Assembly (NCBI GenBank): GCA_024276595.1
Contig: JAJRWW010000650.1
Location: forward strand, 1-22,020
Length of the DNA stretch: 22,020 nucleotides
Direction of reading: 5' to 3'
DNA from: Myxococcota bacterium
Lineage (GTDB): Bacteria > Myxococcota_A > Polyangia > HGW-17 > JAJRWW01
The notes beneath the pieces are model-generated. The model saw only the letters and a list, made by a program, of their open reading frames with translations, made no database searches and was not told where the DNA came from. The position numbers and the translations under genes are program-made. Of the stretch, positions 13,645 to 21,751 are shown piece after piece (position 1 is the stretch's first letter; each line of letters starts with the position of its first letter).

Positions 13645-15759
13645 ATGTACATCCGAGAGACAATCAACCTCAACGGAAAAGAGTACTCAATTGAAACCGG
13701 CCGCATGGCCAAGCAGGCGGACGGAGCCGTGGTGGTTCGCTACGGCGACTCCATGGTCCTGGTTACCGCCGTCTCCCTGAAGTCCCCTCGCCCCACAGAC
13801 TTCCTACCTCTCACAGTGGACTATCAGGAGAAGAAGTTCGCCGCCGGGTCCATCCCCGGCGGGTACTTCAAGCGCGAGGGACGCCTGAGCGAGTTCGAGA
13901 CCCTGACCTCGCGCATCATAGACCGCCCCTGCCGCCCACTTTTCCCCAAGGGCTGGCGCTACGAGACCCAGATAATCGCCACGGTGGTCTCCTCAGACAA
14001 GGAGAACCCCCTGGACGTGCTCTCCCTCACGGGAGCATCCACCGCGCTGACCATCTCCAACATCCCCTGGGACGGCCCCATCGCCGGGATCCGGGTGGGC
14101 CGCGTGGACGGCAAGCTCATCGCCAACCCCACCTGGCAGCAGATGGAGGAGTCGGACATCAACATCGTCATGGCCGCCAGCCGCGACGCCATCGTGATGG
14201 TGGAGGGTGGCGCCAACAACGTCCCCGAGGACGCCATGGTCGACGCCCTCTTCTTCGGGCACGACGCGGTCATCCCCCTGCTGGACATGCAGGAGAAGCT
14301 CCGGGCCGCGGTGGGTCGGGAGAAGCGCGAGTTCACGCCACCCGAGCCGGACGCAGAGCTGCAGGAGAAGGTCGCCGAGATCGGCTCGCAGCGCATTGTA
14401 GAGGCCTCTTTCGTCCCGGAGAAGCTCCCGCGGTACGCCGAGGTCAAGAAGGTGCGTGACGAGATCATCGCCGAGATGGGCGAGGAGTACGCCGACCGCG
14501 CCGACGAGATCGCCAACGCCGTGGGCGCAATCCGCACGAGCGCGGTGAGAAACGCCATTGTCAAGGAGGGCCGCCGCATCGATGGACGGGACCTCACGAC
14601 CGTGCGACCCATCACCTGCGAGGTGGGAGTGCTCCCGCGGGTACACGGGTCTGCCTTGTTCACCCGAGGCGAAACTCAGGCTCTCGTGGCCGCCACCCTT
14701 GGAACAGAGCGGGAGCGCCAGCGCATCGAGGGCCTAAACGGTGACATCATCAAGCGCTTCATGCTCCACTACAACTTCCCCCCCTACTCAGTGGCCGAGG
14801 CCAAGTTCCTCCGCGGTGCCGGCCGCAGGGAGATCGGCCACGGCGCCCTGGCCGAGCGCGCCCTCATCAAGGTTCTGCCCACGGCCGAGGAGTTCCCCTA
14901 CGTGCTTCGCATCGTGAGCGAGACCCTCGAGTCCAACGGCTCCTCATCCATGGCGGCGGTGTGCGGTGGCTGCCTGTCGCTCATGGACGCGGGGGTGCCC
15001 ATCTCCGCGCCAGTGGCCGGCATCGCCATGGGGCTGGTTCAGGAGGGGGACGAGGTGGCCATCCTCACCGACATCCTCGGTGACGAGGACCACCTGGGCG
15101 ACATGGACTTCAAGGTTACTGGAACCAGGGAGGGGATCACCGCCCTGCAGATGGACATCAAGATCAAGGGGCTCAGCCGTGAGCTCATGCGCCAGGCGCT
15201 CTCCCAGGCCCGGGAGGGTCGGCTACACATCCTGGACGAGATGGCCAAGGCCCTCTCGGCGCCCCGCAAGGACCTGTCCAGGCACGCCCCGCGCATAGTC
15301 ACCATCAAGGTGAAGCCGGATCGCATCCGGGACATCATCGGCCCTGGAGGCAAGACCATCAAGGCCATCGTGGAGCAGACCGGCGCATCCATCGACGTGA
15401 ACGACTCCGGGGTAGTCTCCATCGCCTCCTCGGACTCCACCGCCGCGGAGAAGGCCATCGAGATCATCAAGGGCCTCACCCAGGAGCCGGAGATCGGGGA
15501 GTACTACCTGGGCACCGTGCGGCGCATCACCGACTTCGGCGCCTTCGTGGAGATTCTCCCGGGCCTCGACGGCCTGGTGCACATATCGGAGATGGCCCCC
15601 GAGCGAATCGACCGGGTGGAGGACGTGTGCAGGGAGGGAGAGGAGATGGTTGTGAAGGTGCTCAACGTGGACAACCAGGGCAAGATCCGCCTCTCCCGAA
15701 AGGAGGCCCTCGACAAGTCCCCAGAGGACGTCCTGTCCATGGTGCGCAACAAGAGGTAG
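13645..15759 (+). CDS. pnp: Polyribonucleotide nucleotidyltransferase (PNPase)
   Basis: PNPase is a trimeric phosphorolytic 3'-5' exoribonuclease of mRNA decay. The 704-residue protein has the full set: first RNase PH domain, an all-helical linker domain, second RNase PH domain with the active-site segment GDEDHLGDMDFKV (Asp480 and Asp486 matching E. coli Asp486 and Asp492), a KH domain with GPGG near residues 566-569 (IRDIIGPGGKTIKAIVEQ), and an S1 domain from about residue 620 (GTVRRITDFGAFVEI, then GLVHISEM). The ATG at 13645 follows ggaggga at 13630-13636; an upstream frame to 13498 adds 49 residues without homology. It is downstream of rpsO, the usual bacterial order. The leader carries a long hairpin that may give autoregulation. 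Confidence 0.98.
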   Translation: MYIRETINLNGKEYSIETGRMAKQADGAVVVRYGDSMVLVTAVSLKSPRPTDFLPLTVDYQEKKFAAGSIPGGYFKREGRLSEFETLTSRIIDRPCRPLFPKGWRYETQIIATVVSSDKENPLDVLSLTGASTALTISNIPWDGPIAGIRVGRVDGKLIANPTWQQMEESDINIVMAASRDAIVMVEGGANNVPEDAMVDALFFGHDAVIPLLDMQEKLRAAVGREKREFTPPEPDAELQEKVAEIGSQRIVEASFVPEKLPRYAEVKKVRDEIIAEMGEEYADRADEIANAVGAIRTSAVRNAIVKEGRRIDGRDLTTVRPITCEVGVLPRVHGSALFTRGETQALVAATLGTERERQRIEGLNGDIIKRFMLHYNFPPYSVAEAKFLRGAGRREIGHGALAERALIKVLPTAEEFPYVLRIVSETLESNGSSSMAAVCGGCLSLMDAGVPISAPVAGIAMGLVQEGDEVAILTDILGDEDHLGDMDFKVTGTREGITALQMDIKIKGLSRELMRQALSQAREGRLHILDEMAKALSAPRKDLSRHAPRIVTIKVKPDRIRDIIGPGGKTIKAIVEQTGASIDVNDSGVVSIASSDSTAAEKAIEIIKGLTQEPEIGEYYLGTVRRITDFGAFVEILPGLDGLVHISEMAPERIDRVEDVCREGEEMVVKVLNVDNQGKIRLSRKEALDKSPEDVLSMVRNKR

Positions 15760-15767
15760 GGCCTGCG

Positions 15768-15783
15768 AGCCGGCCTGCCGGCT
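15768..15783 (+). terminator. Weak hairpin after pnp
   Basis: agccgg and ccggct pair perfectly around the loop cctg, nine bases after the pnp stop codon. There is no T-run, so any termination would be inefficient or factor-dependent. Confidence 0.25.
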
Positions 15784-15791
15784 GCCCCATC

Positions 15792-15859
15792 CTCGCCGCT
15801 TCCCTCGCCGCTCCTCTCGCCGCCCCCCTCGCCGCTCTCCTCGCCGCCCCCCTCGCCGC
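15792..15859 (+). repeat. 12-bp minisatellite, six copies
   Basis: The core ctcgccgc recurs at exact 12-base spacing, starting at 15792, 15804, 15816, 15828, 15840 and 15852, with variable four-base spacers made of C and T. The unit is close to the 12-bp repeat inside the lipoprotein gene at 205-243 (consensus ctYgccgctccc). Confidence 0.85.
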
Positions 15860-15955
15860 CCCACCAGCCGGTCCACCCAGCAGCCCCCCGGCCTCCCGAG
15901 ACCCAAATCCGATCAGCGAGCCCGAGGGACGTGTGGCAAGCGAGCACCGGACACC

Positions 15956-16007
15956 GGGCTGCGGGTAGCGGGCTGCGGGTAGCGGGCTGCGGGTAGCGGG
16001 CTGCAGG
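15956..16007 (+). repeat. 14-bp tandem repeat, about 3.5 copies
   Basis: gggctgcgggtagc is repeated exactly at 15956-15969, 15970-15983 and 15984-15997, followed by a partial copy that diverges after gggctgc. Being 14 bases it would shift any reading frame, which fits non-coding DNA. Confidence 0.85.
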
Positions 16008-16150
16008 CTCCACCGTCCTGCTCATGGCCGAGGGCGCAAATCGCTACACCACCGGCCTGAAGCGCCAGCGCTACCAGGAGGCGCGAGGGGAGTGCGGCAA
16101 GGTTGCCTCAGCGGCTCGGTGAGCGATCCTGGTGTGCAGCCTGGGGAGCT

Positions 16151-16179
16151 TTGCCAATACTCATGCCCTCTGGTAGACT
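16151..16179 (+). promoter_or_regulatory. Probable sigma70 promoter for the pseudokinase gene
   Basis: TTGCCA (16151-16156), a 17-base spacer and TAGACT (16174-16179) match five and four consensus positions. Transcription would begin near 16186, leaving a leader of about 32 bases with aggag at 16204-16208 before the GTG start. Confidence 0.55.
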
Positions 16180-16218
16180 CCGCGGCAGTTTGCACGTGAT
16201 CCCAGGAGTCTAGCCCCA

Positions 16219-18774
16219 GTGATCTGCCATCGATGTGGCGCTACCGTCCCCGAGGAGCTCCCCATCTGCGGGAGCTGCGGGCAGGATCTCACCATCCCCC
16301 GTGACTCCACCTCCGCCCAGGACACCGACCCCGGGGACGCCTTTGCCGGGGACACCGAGCGCCATGGGGAGGTCTCGGGGCTGTCGGGTTCGCTCAAGCT
16401 CCGCGAGGCCGGCATGGCCGGCGGGCAGCAGGGGCTCCCATACACCACCGGAGACCTGGTGGTGGAGCGCTACCAGATCGACGACGTCATCGCCGAGGGA
16501 CCAGTGGGAGTGCTCTACAGCGCGCTGGACATGGAGGCGGACGTCCAGATAGCCCTGAAGGTCATCCTGTCCGAGTACTTTCCGGACCAGGCCGCGCTGG
16601 AGCGTTGCGACCGGGTCATGGCCAGAGCCAGGCAGATGTCCCACCCAAACATCGTGCGTGTCTACGACACAGGGCCGGACGACTCGCGCTTCCTGGTGGC
16701 TCAACGCCTGGTCATGGGACGAACCCTGTCGGAGATTCTCGCCGGGCGCCTTCCCCAGTCCATTCCCTCCCCCTCGGACGAGGTCCACGCAATCGTGACC
16801 CAGATTGGAGAGGCCCTGGCCTACGCCCACCCCGACGTGACCCACGGGGCCATCAAGCCCACCAACGTGATCATCCTCCCGTCTGGTCTAAAGCTCACGG
16901 ATTTCTGCCTGGCCACCGCCATCTCTTCAGACGCGTACATCGCAGGGCATCGCCACCGTCGCATCCCCAGTCGGTATCTGGCGCCAGAGCTCCTGGACGG
17001 GGGGAGCCTGGACCACCGCAGTGACCTGTACTCCCTGGCAGTGCTGGGCTTCGAGCTGCTCACAGGAGTGCCCCTGCCCCAGGACCCGGAGCGTCGAGAG
17101 GGCGCCATGGCGGACCTTCCCTCCGAGGCGCGGCAGATGCTGAAAGCTGCCCTCTCCACCTCGCCGGGCCGCCGTCCAGACGACGTGGACGACCTGGTGG
17201 AGGCTCTGCTCACCGCCACCTGTGTCGACTCGAGGGGGGTCCCCGACGCTGCCGCGCTGGCGGTGGGAGACTCGACCAACGTGCTGGACCTGGACGACGT
17301 GGAGGTGATCGCCGACGACGAGGACGACCCGGGGCAGGAGCTGTTGACCGGCGCGGCCGACAGCTACCCCACCGACCCAGGCCCCACCCATCTCCCCGGG
17401 GCTGAGGACGAGATCGACACTGTGGTGAAGCGCCCCTCCATGGACGCCTGGCCAGCCATCCGCACTCCGGCCAGCTCCATCCCCGTGGCGGAGCCGAGCA
17501 CGGACCAGTTCCGGAGGGTGGACCCTGCGCACCTGGGAGCCACCCAGGACCCAAATGGCTTCATCGAGGCCGCCGAGGAGATCGCTGCCGTCCCCGACAT
17601 CGACCTGGACGGCAAGCCCAGGCCGGGCCAGGCCTTCGGCCTGCAACCCAAGGGCGGCAGCCACGCACGCGCCGCCAAGGTCAAGGACGCCATCGAGGAG
17701 ATGGACTTCGAGGCATCTTTGGAGGAGGCCCTCGCCTCCGCGGCAAGGAGGCCTCCCCCGCGCCAGGGTCCCAGGCGGCCCCTCGGACCGCCCAAGGCGG
17801 CCAGGCGAAGGAAGCGAGGTCCAGGCCACGACCCGGACCCGGACGCCATGAGGGACCGCCCGGTGGCGGCGGCAGGGGTCACCCTCGCAGCCTCCCAGAC
17901 CTCCAAGCTGAACCTGCCAGCCATGGACGAGCCTGCCGTGCGAGTGGAGACGCAGCAGGTGGCCGTGGCAGCCCCCGACGGCACTGCCCAGATCCCCATT
18001 CCAGAGGAGCCCCCCTCCGGGCGCTCGGGTGTCTGGATCGGTCTGATCATCTTCGCCCTCATCTGCGCGGCCATCACGGTGGGGATCATCGTCTTCAAGC
18101 GCGCTCAGGAGGACAAGGCCAGCAAGGAGCTGGCCCGCCGGCAGGCCCGGCTCCGGGTCCTCGCCCTCAGGAGGGGCGCCATGTCCCTGGACGCCGGCCA
18201 TCCAGCCGGACCGGAGGCGATGGCCTTGCCCATAATGTCCCGACCAGGCTCCACCACCGGCCCAAAGATCGTACGCTGGCGGAGGGGCTGTCCCGTGTCC
18301 GCGGTGCGAGTCCGGGACCGCCGCAGGCGGCTGGACTTCTGTATCGACCGCTATGAGCACCCTGGAAGACGTGGCGTGCTGCCCACCAAGGCGCTGGACA
18401 AGGAGGAGGCCCAACGCCTGTGTCGAGCACAGGGGAAGAGGCTGTGCAGCCTCGCCGAGTGGAGGCGCGCTTGTGGCGGCAAGCGCAGGCGGCTCTACTC
18501 CTACGGGGACACCTTCAGGCGCGGCGTCTGCGCCACCGCCAGCCCCTCCGGGGAGAAGCGCCCGCTCACAGCCGCCGGCAGCCACCCCCGCTGCAAGTCC
18601 CCCGAGGGTGTGTACGACCTCAACGGGAACATCGCCGAGTGGGTCTCCTCCAGCCAGCTCATGGGCGGCAGCGCCGGGAAGCCTCCCAACCAGACCACCT
18701 GCCGCTCGGACGCCGGCGCAGGAGGGAGCGCCTACTACGGCGTCAGGTGCTGCGCCACTCCGCGCCGGAGGTAG
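16219..18774 (+). CDS. Zinc-ribbon / pseudokinase / TM / FGE-sulfatase-like fusion protein
   Basis: This 851-residue membrane protein starts with GTG at 16219 (aggag ten bases upstream). Residues 3-22 are a zinc ribbon (C-x2-C twice). Residues 85 to about 335 are a Ser/Thr kinase fold: Lys114 in ALKVI is kept, and APELL and HRSDLYSLAVLGFELLTG are clear, but the catalytic loop reads H209-G-A211-I-K-P-T-N, so the catalytic Asp is Ala, and the DFG motif is DFC (228-230). The glycine loop is also degenerate. It is predicted to be a pseudokinase. A long acidic, disordered linker follows, then one TM helix (about 604-626). The C-terminal part, from about residue 700, is an FGE-sulfatase/SUMF1-like domain (CIDRYEHP, GKRLCSLAEWRRAC, GVYDLNGNIAEWV, GVRCC), presumably outside the inner membrane. 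It probably passes a signal between cytoplasm and envelope. Confidence 0.85.
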   Translation: MICHRCGATVPEELPICGSCGQDLTIPRDSTSAQDTDPGDAFAGDTERHGEVSGLSGSLKLREAGMAGGQQGLPYTTGDLVVERYQIDDVIAEGPVGVLYSALDMEADVQIALKVILSEYFPDQAALERCDRVMARARQMSHPNIVRVYDTGPDDSRFLVAQRLVMGRTLSEILAGRLPQSIPSPSDEVHAIVTQIGEALAYAHPDVTHGAIKPTNVIILPSGLKLTDFCLATAISSDAYIAGHRHRRIPSRYLAPELLDGGSLDHRSDLYSLAVLGFELLTGVPLPQDPERREGAMADLPSEARQMLKAALSTSPGRRPDDVDDLVEALLTATCVDSRGVPDAAALAVGDSTNVLDLDDVEVIADDEDDPGQELLTGAADSYPTDPGPTHLPGAEDEIDTVVKRPSMDAWPAIRTPASSIPVAEPSTDQFRRVDPAHLGATQDPNGFIEAAEEIAAVPDIDLDGKPRPGQAFGLQPKGGSHARAAKVKDAIEEMDFEASLEEALASAARRPPPRQGPRRPLGPPKAARRRKRGPGHDPDPDAMRDRPVAAAGVTLAASQTSKLNLPAMDEPAVRVETQQVAVAAPDGTAQIPIPEEPPSGRSGVWIGLIIFALICAAITVGIIVFKRAQEDKASKELARRQARLRVLALRRGAMSLDAGHPAGPEAMALPIMSRPGSTTGPKIVRWRRGCPVSAVRVRDRRRRLDFCIDRYEHPGRRGVLPTKALDKEEAQRLCRAQGKRLCSLAEWRRACGGKRRRLYSYGDTFRRGVCATASPSGEKRPLTAAGSHPRCKSPEGVYDLNGNIAEWVSSSQLMGGSAGKPPNQTTCRSDAGAGGSAYYGVRCCATPRRR

Positions 18775-18823
18775 GTGACTCCACCTCCCAGGTGCGGATC
18801 GGGCGGATCCACTCGGAGCCCGC

Positions 18824-19828
18824 CTACAGCTCCTCCGGGGCGAATGTGAGCACCTGGTCGATCCGGTCCGCGCCGACCAGGAGCATCACCAGCCGGTCGA
18901 TCCCCACGGCGATCCCGGAGGTCTCCGGGATCCCCTGCTCCAGGGCTCCCAGGAACCGCTCGTCCAGGGGGAGGTCCACGAGGCCCAACCCCCTACGGAC
19001 CTGCCTGTCCGCCTCCAGCCGAGCGCGCTGCTCCGCCGGGTCGGTGAGCTCTGCAAAGGCGTTGGCCAGCTCCAGCCCACCCGCGTAGACCTCGAACCGA
19101 TCGGCGAAGCGGGGGTCGTCCCTCGAGAGGCGAGAGAGCGCGGCCTGCCTGGCGGGATAGCGGTGCAAGATGGTGGGACGGCCCCTGCCCAGGTGAGGCT
19201 CCACACGGTCAACCATTATCCTCGTGAACACCTCGTCCCAGCCCAGCACATGCTCGGGCACCCCGACACCTGCACGACGGGCGGCCTCGGCCAGCTCAGG
19301 GCCCGTCTCCTCGCCGGTGTACTCCAGGTCCAGATGGCGACGAAAGGCCTCGGCGACGGTCAGGCGCTCCCAGCCCGGCGCGAGGTCCAGGGCTCTCCCG
19401 TCTGGCCCCGTCACCAAGGTGGTGGACAGGGTCGCGCGAGCCAGGTGCGAAAACAGCTCCTCGGTCTCCTCCATGAGGTCGGAGAGGGAGGCGCCCACCC
19501 TGTACCACTCCAGGATGGTGAACTCGCTCACGTGGTGGTCTCCCCGCTCCTCGTCTCGAAAGGCGTGGCACACCTGGTAGATGCGCTCCAGCCCGCCGGC
19601 GAGCAGCCGCTTCATCTGGTACTCGGGGCTGGTGGCGAGCCACCACCCGCTCGCCTCGACAGGGCGCAGATGCGGCTCCATTCCAGGCGCCACCACCCGC
19701 TGCGGGGTCTCCACCTCCAGGTAGCCGCGCTCCCGAAAGAACCCCCGCAGGGCCCACATTACCTCCCCCCGAAGGCGCAGCCCCTGGATCCGGCTCGCGA
19801 GCCGCTCCCGCTCGGTGACGGTCTCCAT
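18824..19828 (-). CDS. epmA: Elongation factor P--(R)-beta-lysine ligase
   Basis: EpmA (PoxA/GenX) is a truncated class II lysyl-tRNA synthetase without an anticodon-binding domain; it attaches (R)-beta-lysine to EF-P. The 334-residue length fits EpmA and is far below LysRS. Class II motif 1 (YLEVETPQRVVAPGMEPHL), motif 2 (CHAFRDEERGDHHVSEFTILEWY) and motif 3 (SGIAVGIDRLVMLLVG) are complete. It lies 17 bases after the efp stop codon, its substrate gene, which makes the assignment firm. The ATG at 19828 is chosen because the only other upstream ATG, at 19900, lies within efp; it has no good ribosome binding site, so coupling to efp translation is likely. EpmB, the lysine 2,3-aminomutase that makes beta-lysine, is not in the window. 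Confidence 0.94.
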   Translation of the reverse strand: METVTERERLASRIQGLRLRGEVMWALRGFFRERGYLEVETPQRVVAPGMEPHLRPVEASGWWLATSPEYQMKRLLAGGLERIYQVCHAFRDEERGDHHVSEFTILEWYRVGASLSDLMEETEELFSHLARATLSTTLVTGPDGRALDLAPGWERLTVAEAFRRHLDLEYTGEETGPELAEAARRAGVGVPEHVLGWDEVFTRIMVDRVEPHLGRGRPTILHRYPARQAALSRLSRDDPRFADRFEVYAGGLELANAFAELTDPAEQRARLEADRQVRRGLGLVDLPLDERFLGALEQGIPETSGIAVGIDRLVMLLVGADRIDQVLTFAPEEL

Positions 19829-19845
19829 CGCCCGGGCAGGAGGAG

Positions 19846-20409
19846 CTACTTCTTGACCCGCTCCACGTAGGAGCCAGTGCGAGTGTCTATCTTGATCCAC
19901 TCACCCTCCTCCACGAACAGCGGCACGTTTACCGTGGCGCCGGTGGAGAGGACGGCGGGCTTGGTGGCGCCAGTGGCAGTGTCACCCTTGACACCCGGCT
20001 CGCACTCGGTGATCTGGAGCTCCACGAAGTTGGGCAGGGTCACGCCAATGGGACGCTCGCCCCAAAGCAGCACGTCCACCACCATGTTGTCGGAGAGAAA
20101 CAGCGCGTCATCCCCCAGGTTCGCCGCCTCCACGTAGGTCTGCTCATAGGTCTCGGTGTCCATGAAGCAGAAGCGGTCGTCCTCCGGGTAGAGAAACTGC
20201 ATCTTGCGCTCGGTCACATCCGCCTCTGGAAAGGACTCGCCCGAGCGATATGTGATCTCGAACTGCGACCCGGTGATCATGTTACGCAGCTTGCACTTGT
20301 ACAGCCCCTGCCCCTTGCCTGGCTTGACGAACTGGAACTCCAAGACAACGTGCGGCTCACCGTCTTTGAGGAACTTCAGGCCTTTTTTCAAATCCGAAAC
20401 GCTGAGCAT
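19846..20409 (-). CDS. efp: Elongation factor P
   Basis: EF-P relieves ribosome stalling at polyproline stretches. The 187-residue protein has the usual three beta-barrel domains. The modification loop reads V-K-P-G-K32-G-Q-G, with Lys32 equivalent to E. coli Lys34, the residue beta-lysylated by EpmA. Further signatures are FEITYRSGE, MQFLYPEDDRFCFMD and the C-terminal TGATKPAVLSTGATVNVPLFVEEGEWIKIDTRTGSYVERV. The ATG at 20409 follows agggag by six bases. It is directly upstream of epmA, so factor and modifying enzyme are co-expressed. A promoter-like pair lies at 20477-20505 and a small hairpin (gatgcc/ggcatc, 20438-20453) sits in the leader. Confidence 0.98.
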   Translation of the reverse strand: MLSVSDLKKGLKFLKDGEPHVVLEFQFVKPGKGQGLYKCKLRNMITGSQFEITYRSGESFPEADVTERKMQFLYPEDDRFCFMDTETYEQTYVEAANLGDDALFLSDNMVVDVLLWGERPIGVTLPNFVELQITECEPGVKGDTATGATKPAVLSTGATVNVPLFVEEGEWIKIDTRTGSYVERVKK

Positions 20410-20437
20410 GTGCTACTCCCTGGGCCATCGGGCAGTG

Positions 20438-20453
20438 GATGCCAGCAGGCATC
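20438..20453 (-). other. Small hairpin in the efp leader
   Basis: gatgcc and ggcatc form a perfect 6-bp stem with the loop agca. It falls between the predicted efp transcription start (near 20470) and the efp ATG. No T-run follows on either strand, so a lysC terminator is not supported. Confidence 0.25.
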
Positions 20454-20476
20454 AACCCGGCGTGATTGACCACCTG

Positions 20477-20505
20477 TGTTTAGTGGATCCTCCGCAGGTC
20501 GTCAA
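20477..20505 (-). promoter_or_regulatory. Possible promoter for efp-epmA
   Basis: On the minus strand TTGACG (20500-20505), a 17-base spacer and TAAACA (20477-20482) give a good -35 and a mediocre -10. Transcription would start near 20470, about 60 bases before the efp ATG, allowing efp-epmA to be expressed apart from lysC. Confidence 0.4.
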
Positions 20506-20521
20506 CCAGGCCTGGGGGCCC

Positions 20522-21712
20522 CTACTCGTCGTCTGCGGCCACCTCCACGAACTCGTGGTGCAGAGCACGCACGGCTCGATCGAGCTCTCTTGGACGACAA
20601 AAAAAGCTGAGCCGGAGCTGCGATGTGTCCAGGCCCAGCACCGAAACCTCTGCCGTGCCCAGGGTAGACATGGCGCGGGTCAAGTTGCGCGGGTTCCGGC
20701 CGATGCCCGAGCCCACCACCGAGGCCATGGCCAGCTCCCGGTCCACAGACAGCCTGCTGCCAAAGCGCCTCTGAAAGCGAACCAGCAGCCCGTCCAGGTC
20801 CGGGCAGAGCTCCCGGGAGAGCATCACCACTGCGCAGTCGTCCTGGGAGATGCGGGTCGGGGTGACGTCCCACTCGGTCAACGCCTCGACCAGCTCGCCA
20901 TGGATCCCCGGCTCCCGGGCCAGGCTCAGCCGCACGAGCTCTCGGACACCGGTCACGCCCGCCACCCCCTGCCGAGGCCGGCCGCCCACCACCACCCGGG
21001 TCTCCCGCCTCCCGTCCACCGTGGCGCGGGCGTAGATGACGATGCCCGCCCTGCGGGCGAACTCCACCGCCTGGGCGTTCAGCACCCTCGCCCCGGCCAG
21101 GGAGAGCTCCTGCATCTCCTCGTAGGAGACCTCGGGCAGGTGGCGGGCATCCCCCACCACCCGCGGGTCCGCCGAGTAGACCCCGTCCACGTCCGAGTAG
21201 ATCTCGCAGCGCTCGGCGCCCAGGGCCGCTGCCATGGCCACGGCGGTGGTGTCCGTCCCTCCGCGACCCAGGGTGGTGATCTCCCGGCGATAGCTCACCC
21301 CCTGGTAGCCGGCGATGATGACCACCCGGCCCCGCTCCAGCTCGTCCTGCACCCGGTAGGGGCGGACATCCAGGATCCGCGCGTTGGTGTGGCGATCGTT
21401 CGTGAGAATGCCGCTCTGGGAGCCGGTGAAGGAGATGGCCTCGTGGCCCAGCCGCCCAATCGCCATGGAGAGCAGCGCCATGGAGATGCGCTCCCCCGCA
21501 GACAGGAGCATGTCCAGCTCCCGGCGCGGCGGGTCGTCGGTGACCTGCGCGGCCAGCCTGATCAGCTCATCGGTGGTGTCTCCCATGGCAGAGACCACCA
21601 CCACAACCCTGTGCCCCGCCTCCCGGGTGGCGGCCACTAGCCGCGCCACCACCCCCAGGCGGGAGACATCGGCGACCGAGCTGCCGCCGAACTTCTGGAC
21701 GATGATGCTCAT
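20522..21712 (-). CDS. lysC: Aspartate kinase
   Basis: Aspartokinase phosphorylates L-aspartate, the entry step to lysine, threonine, methionine and diaminopimelate. The 396-residue protein has the amino-acid kinase domain with VQKFGGSSV at residues 5-13, LSAGERIS, GRGGTDTTAVAMAAAL and YSDVDGVYSADPR, followed by two regulatory ACT-like units (DVTPTRISQDD and ASVVGSGIGRNPRNLTRAMSTLG). It is a stand-alone monofunctional enzyme, with no homoserine dehydrogenase or DapF/LysA fusion. The last ACT repeat is shorter and more divergent (AEVSVLGLDTSQLRLSFFCR) than usual, so feedback specificity cannot be predicted. The ATG at 21712 has only a weak ribosome binding site and lies 39 bases after the gene upstream, so it may be read from that gene's promoter. 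Confidence 0.95.
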   Translation of the reverse strand: MSIIVQKFGGSSVADVSRLGVVARLVAATREAGHRVVVVVSAMGDTTDELIRLAAQVTDDPPRRELDMLLSAGERISMALLSMAIGRLGHEAISFTGSQSGILTNDRHTNARILDVRPYRVQDELERGRVVIIAGYQGVSYRREITTLGRGGTDTTAVAMAAALGAERCEIYSDVDGVYSADPRVVGDARHLPEVSYEEMQELSLAGARVLNAQAVEFARRAGIVIYARATVDGRRETRVVVGGRPRQGVAGVTGVRELVRLSLAREPGIHGELVEALTEWDVTPTRISQDDCAVVMLSRELCPDLDGLLVRFQRRFGSRLSVDRELAMASVVGSGIGRNPRNLTRAMSTLGTAEVSVLGLDTSQLRLSFFCRPRELDRAVRALHHEFVEVAADDE

Positions 21713-21751
21713 TCGAGGCTCAGCGCTCCAAGAAGCCCTCGCAACCGGGGA

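Larger units (their letters stand above)
15760..16218. other. Repeat-rich non-coding region after pnp
   Basis: About 460 bases with no convincing gene. It contains a small hairpin (15768-15783), a 12-bp minisatellite (15792-15859), a 14-bp tandem repeat (15956-16007) and, at 16151-16179, a promoter for the next gene. A 32-codon frame at 16024-16122 has no ribosome binding site and no recognisable product; it may be the remnant of a gene. Minus-strand frames here read only low-complexity Arg/Gly or Pro/Ala-rich peptides from the repeats. Confidence 0.6.

Noticed and set aside
15223..16025. Minus-strand frames across the end of pnp and the repeat region
   Set aside because: They are antisense to the KH/S1 domains of pnp and then read only repeat-derived Arg/Gly or Pro/Ala-rich sequence.
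16024..16122. 32-codon plus-strand frame before the pseudokinase
   Set aside because: No ribosome binding site, no known motif and no conservation evidence; at most a gene remnant.
16927..18585. 552-codon minus-strand frame opposite the pseudokinase gene
   Set aside because: The plus strand carries kinase, TM and FGE-like motifs in order; the antisense peptide is Gly/Val/Leu/Arg-rich without domains.
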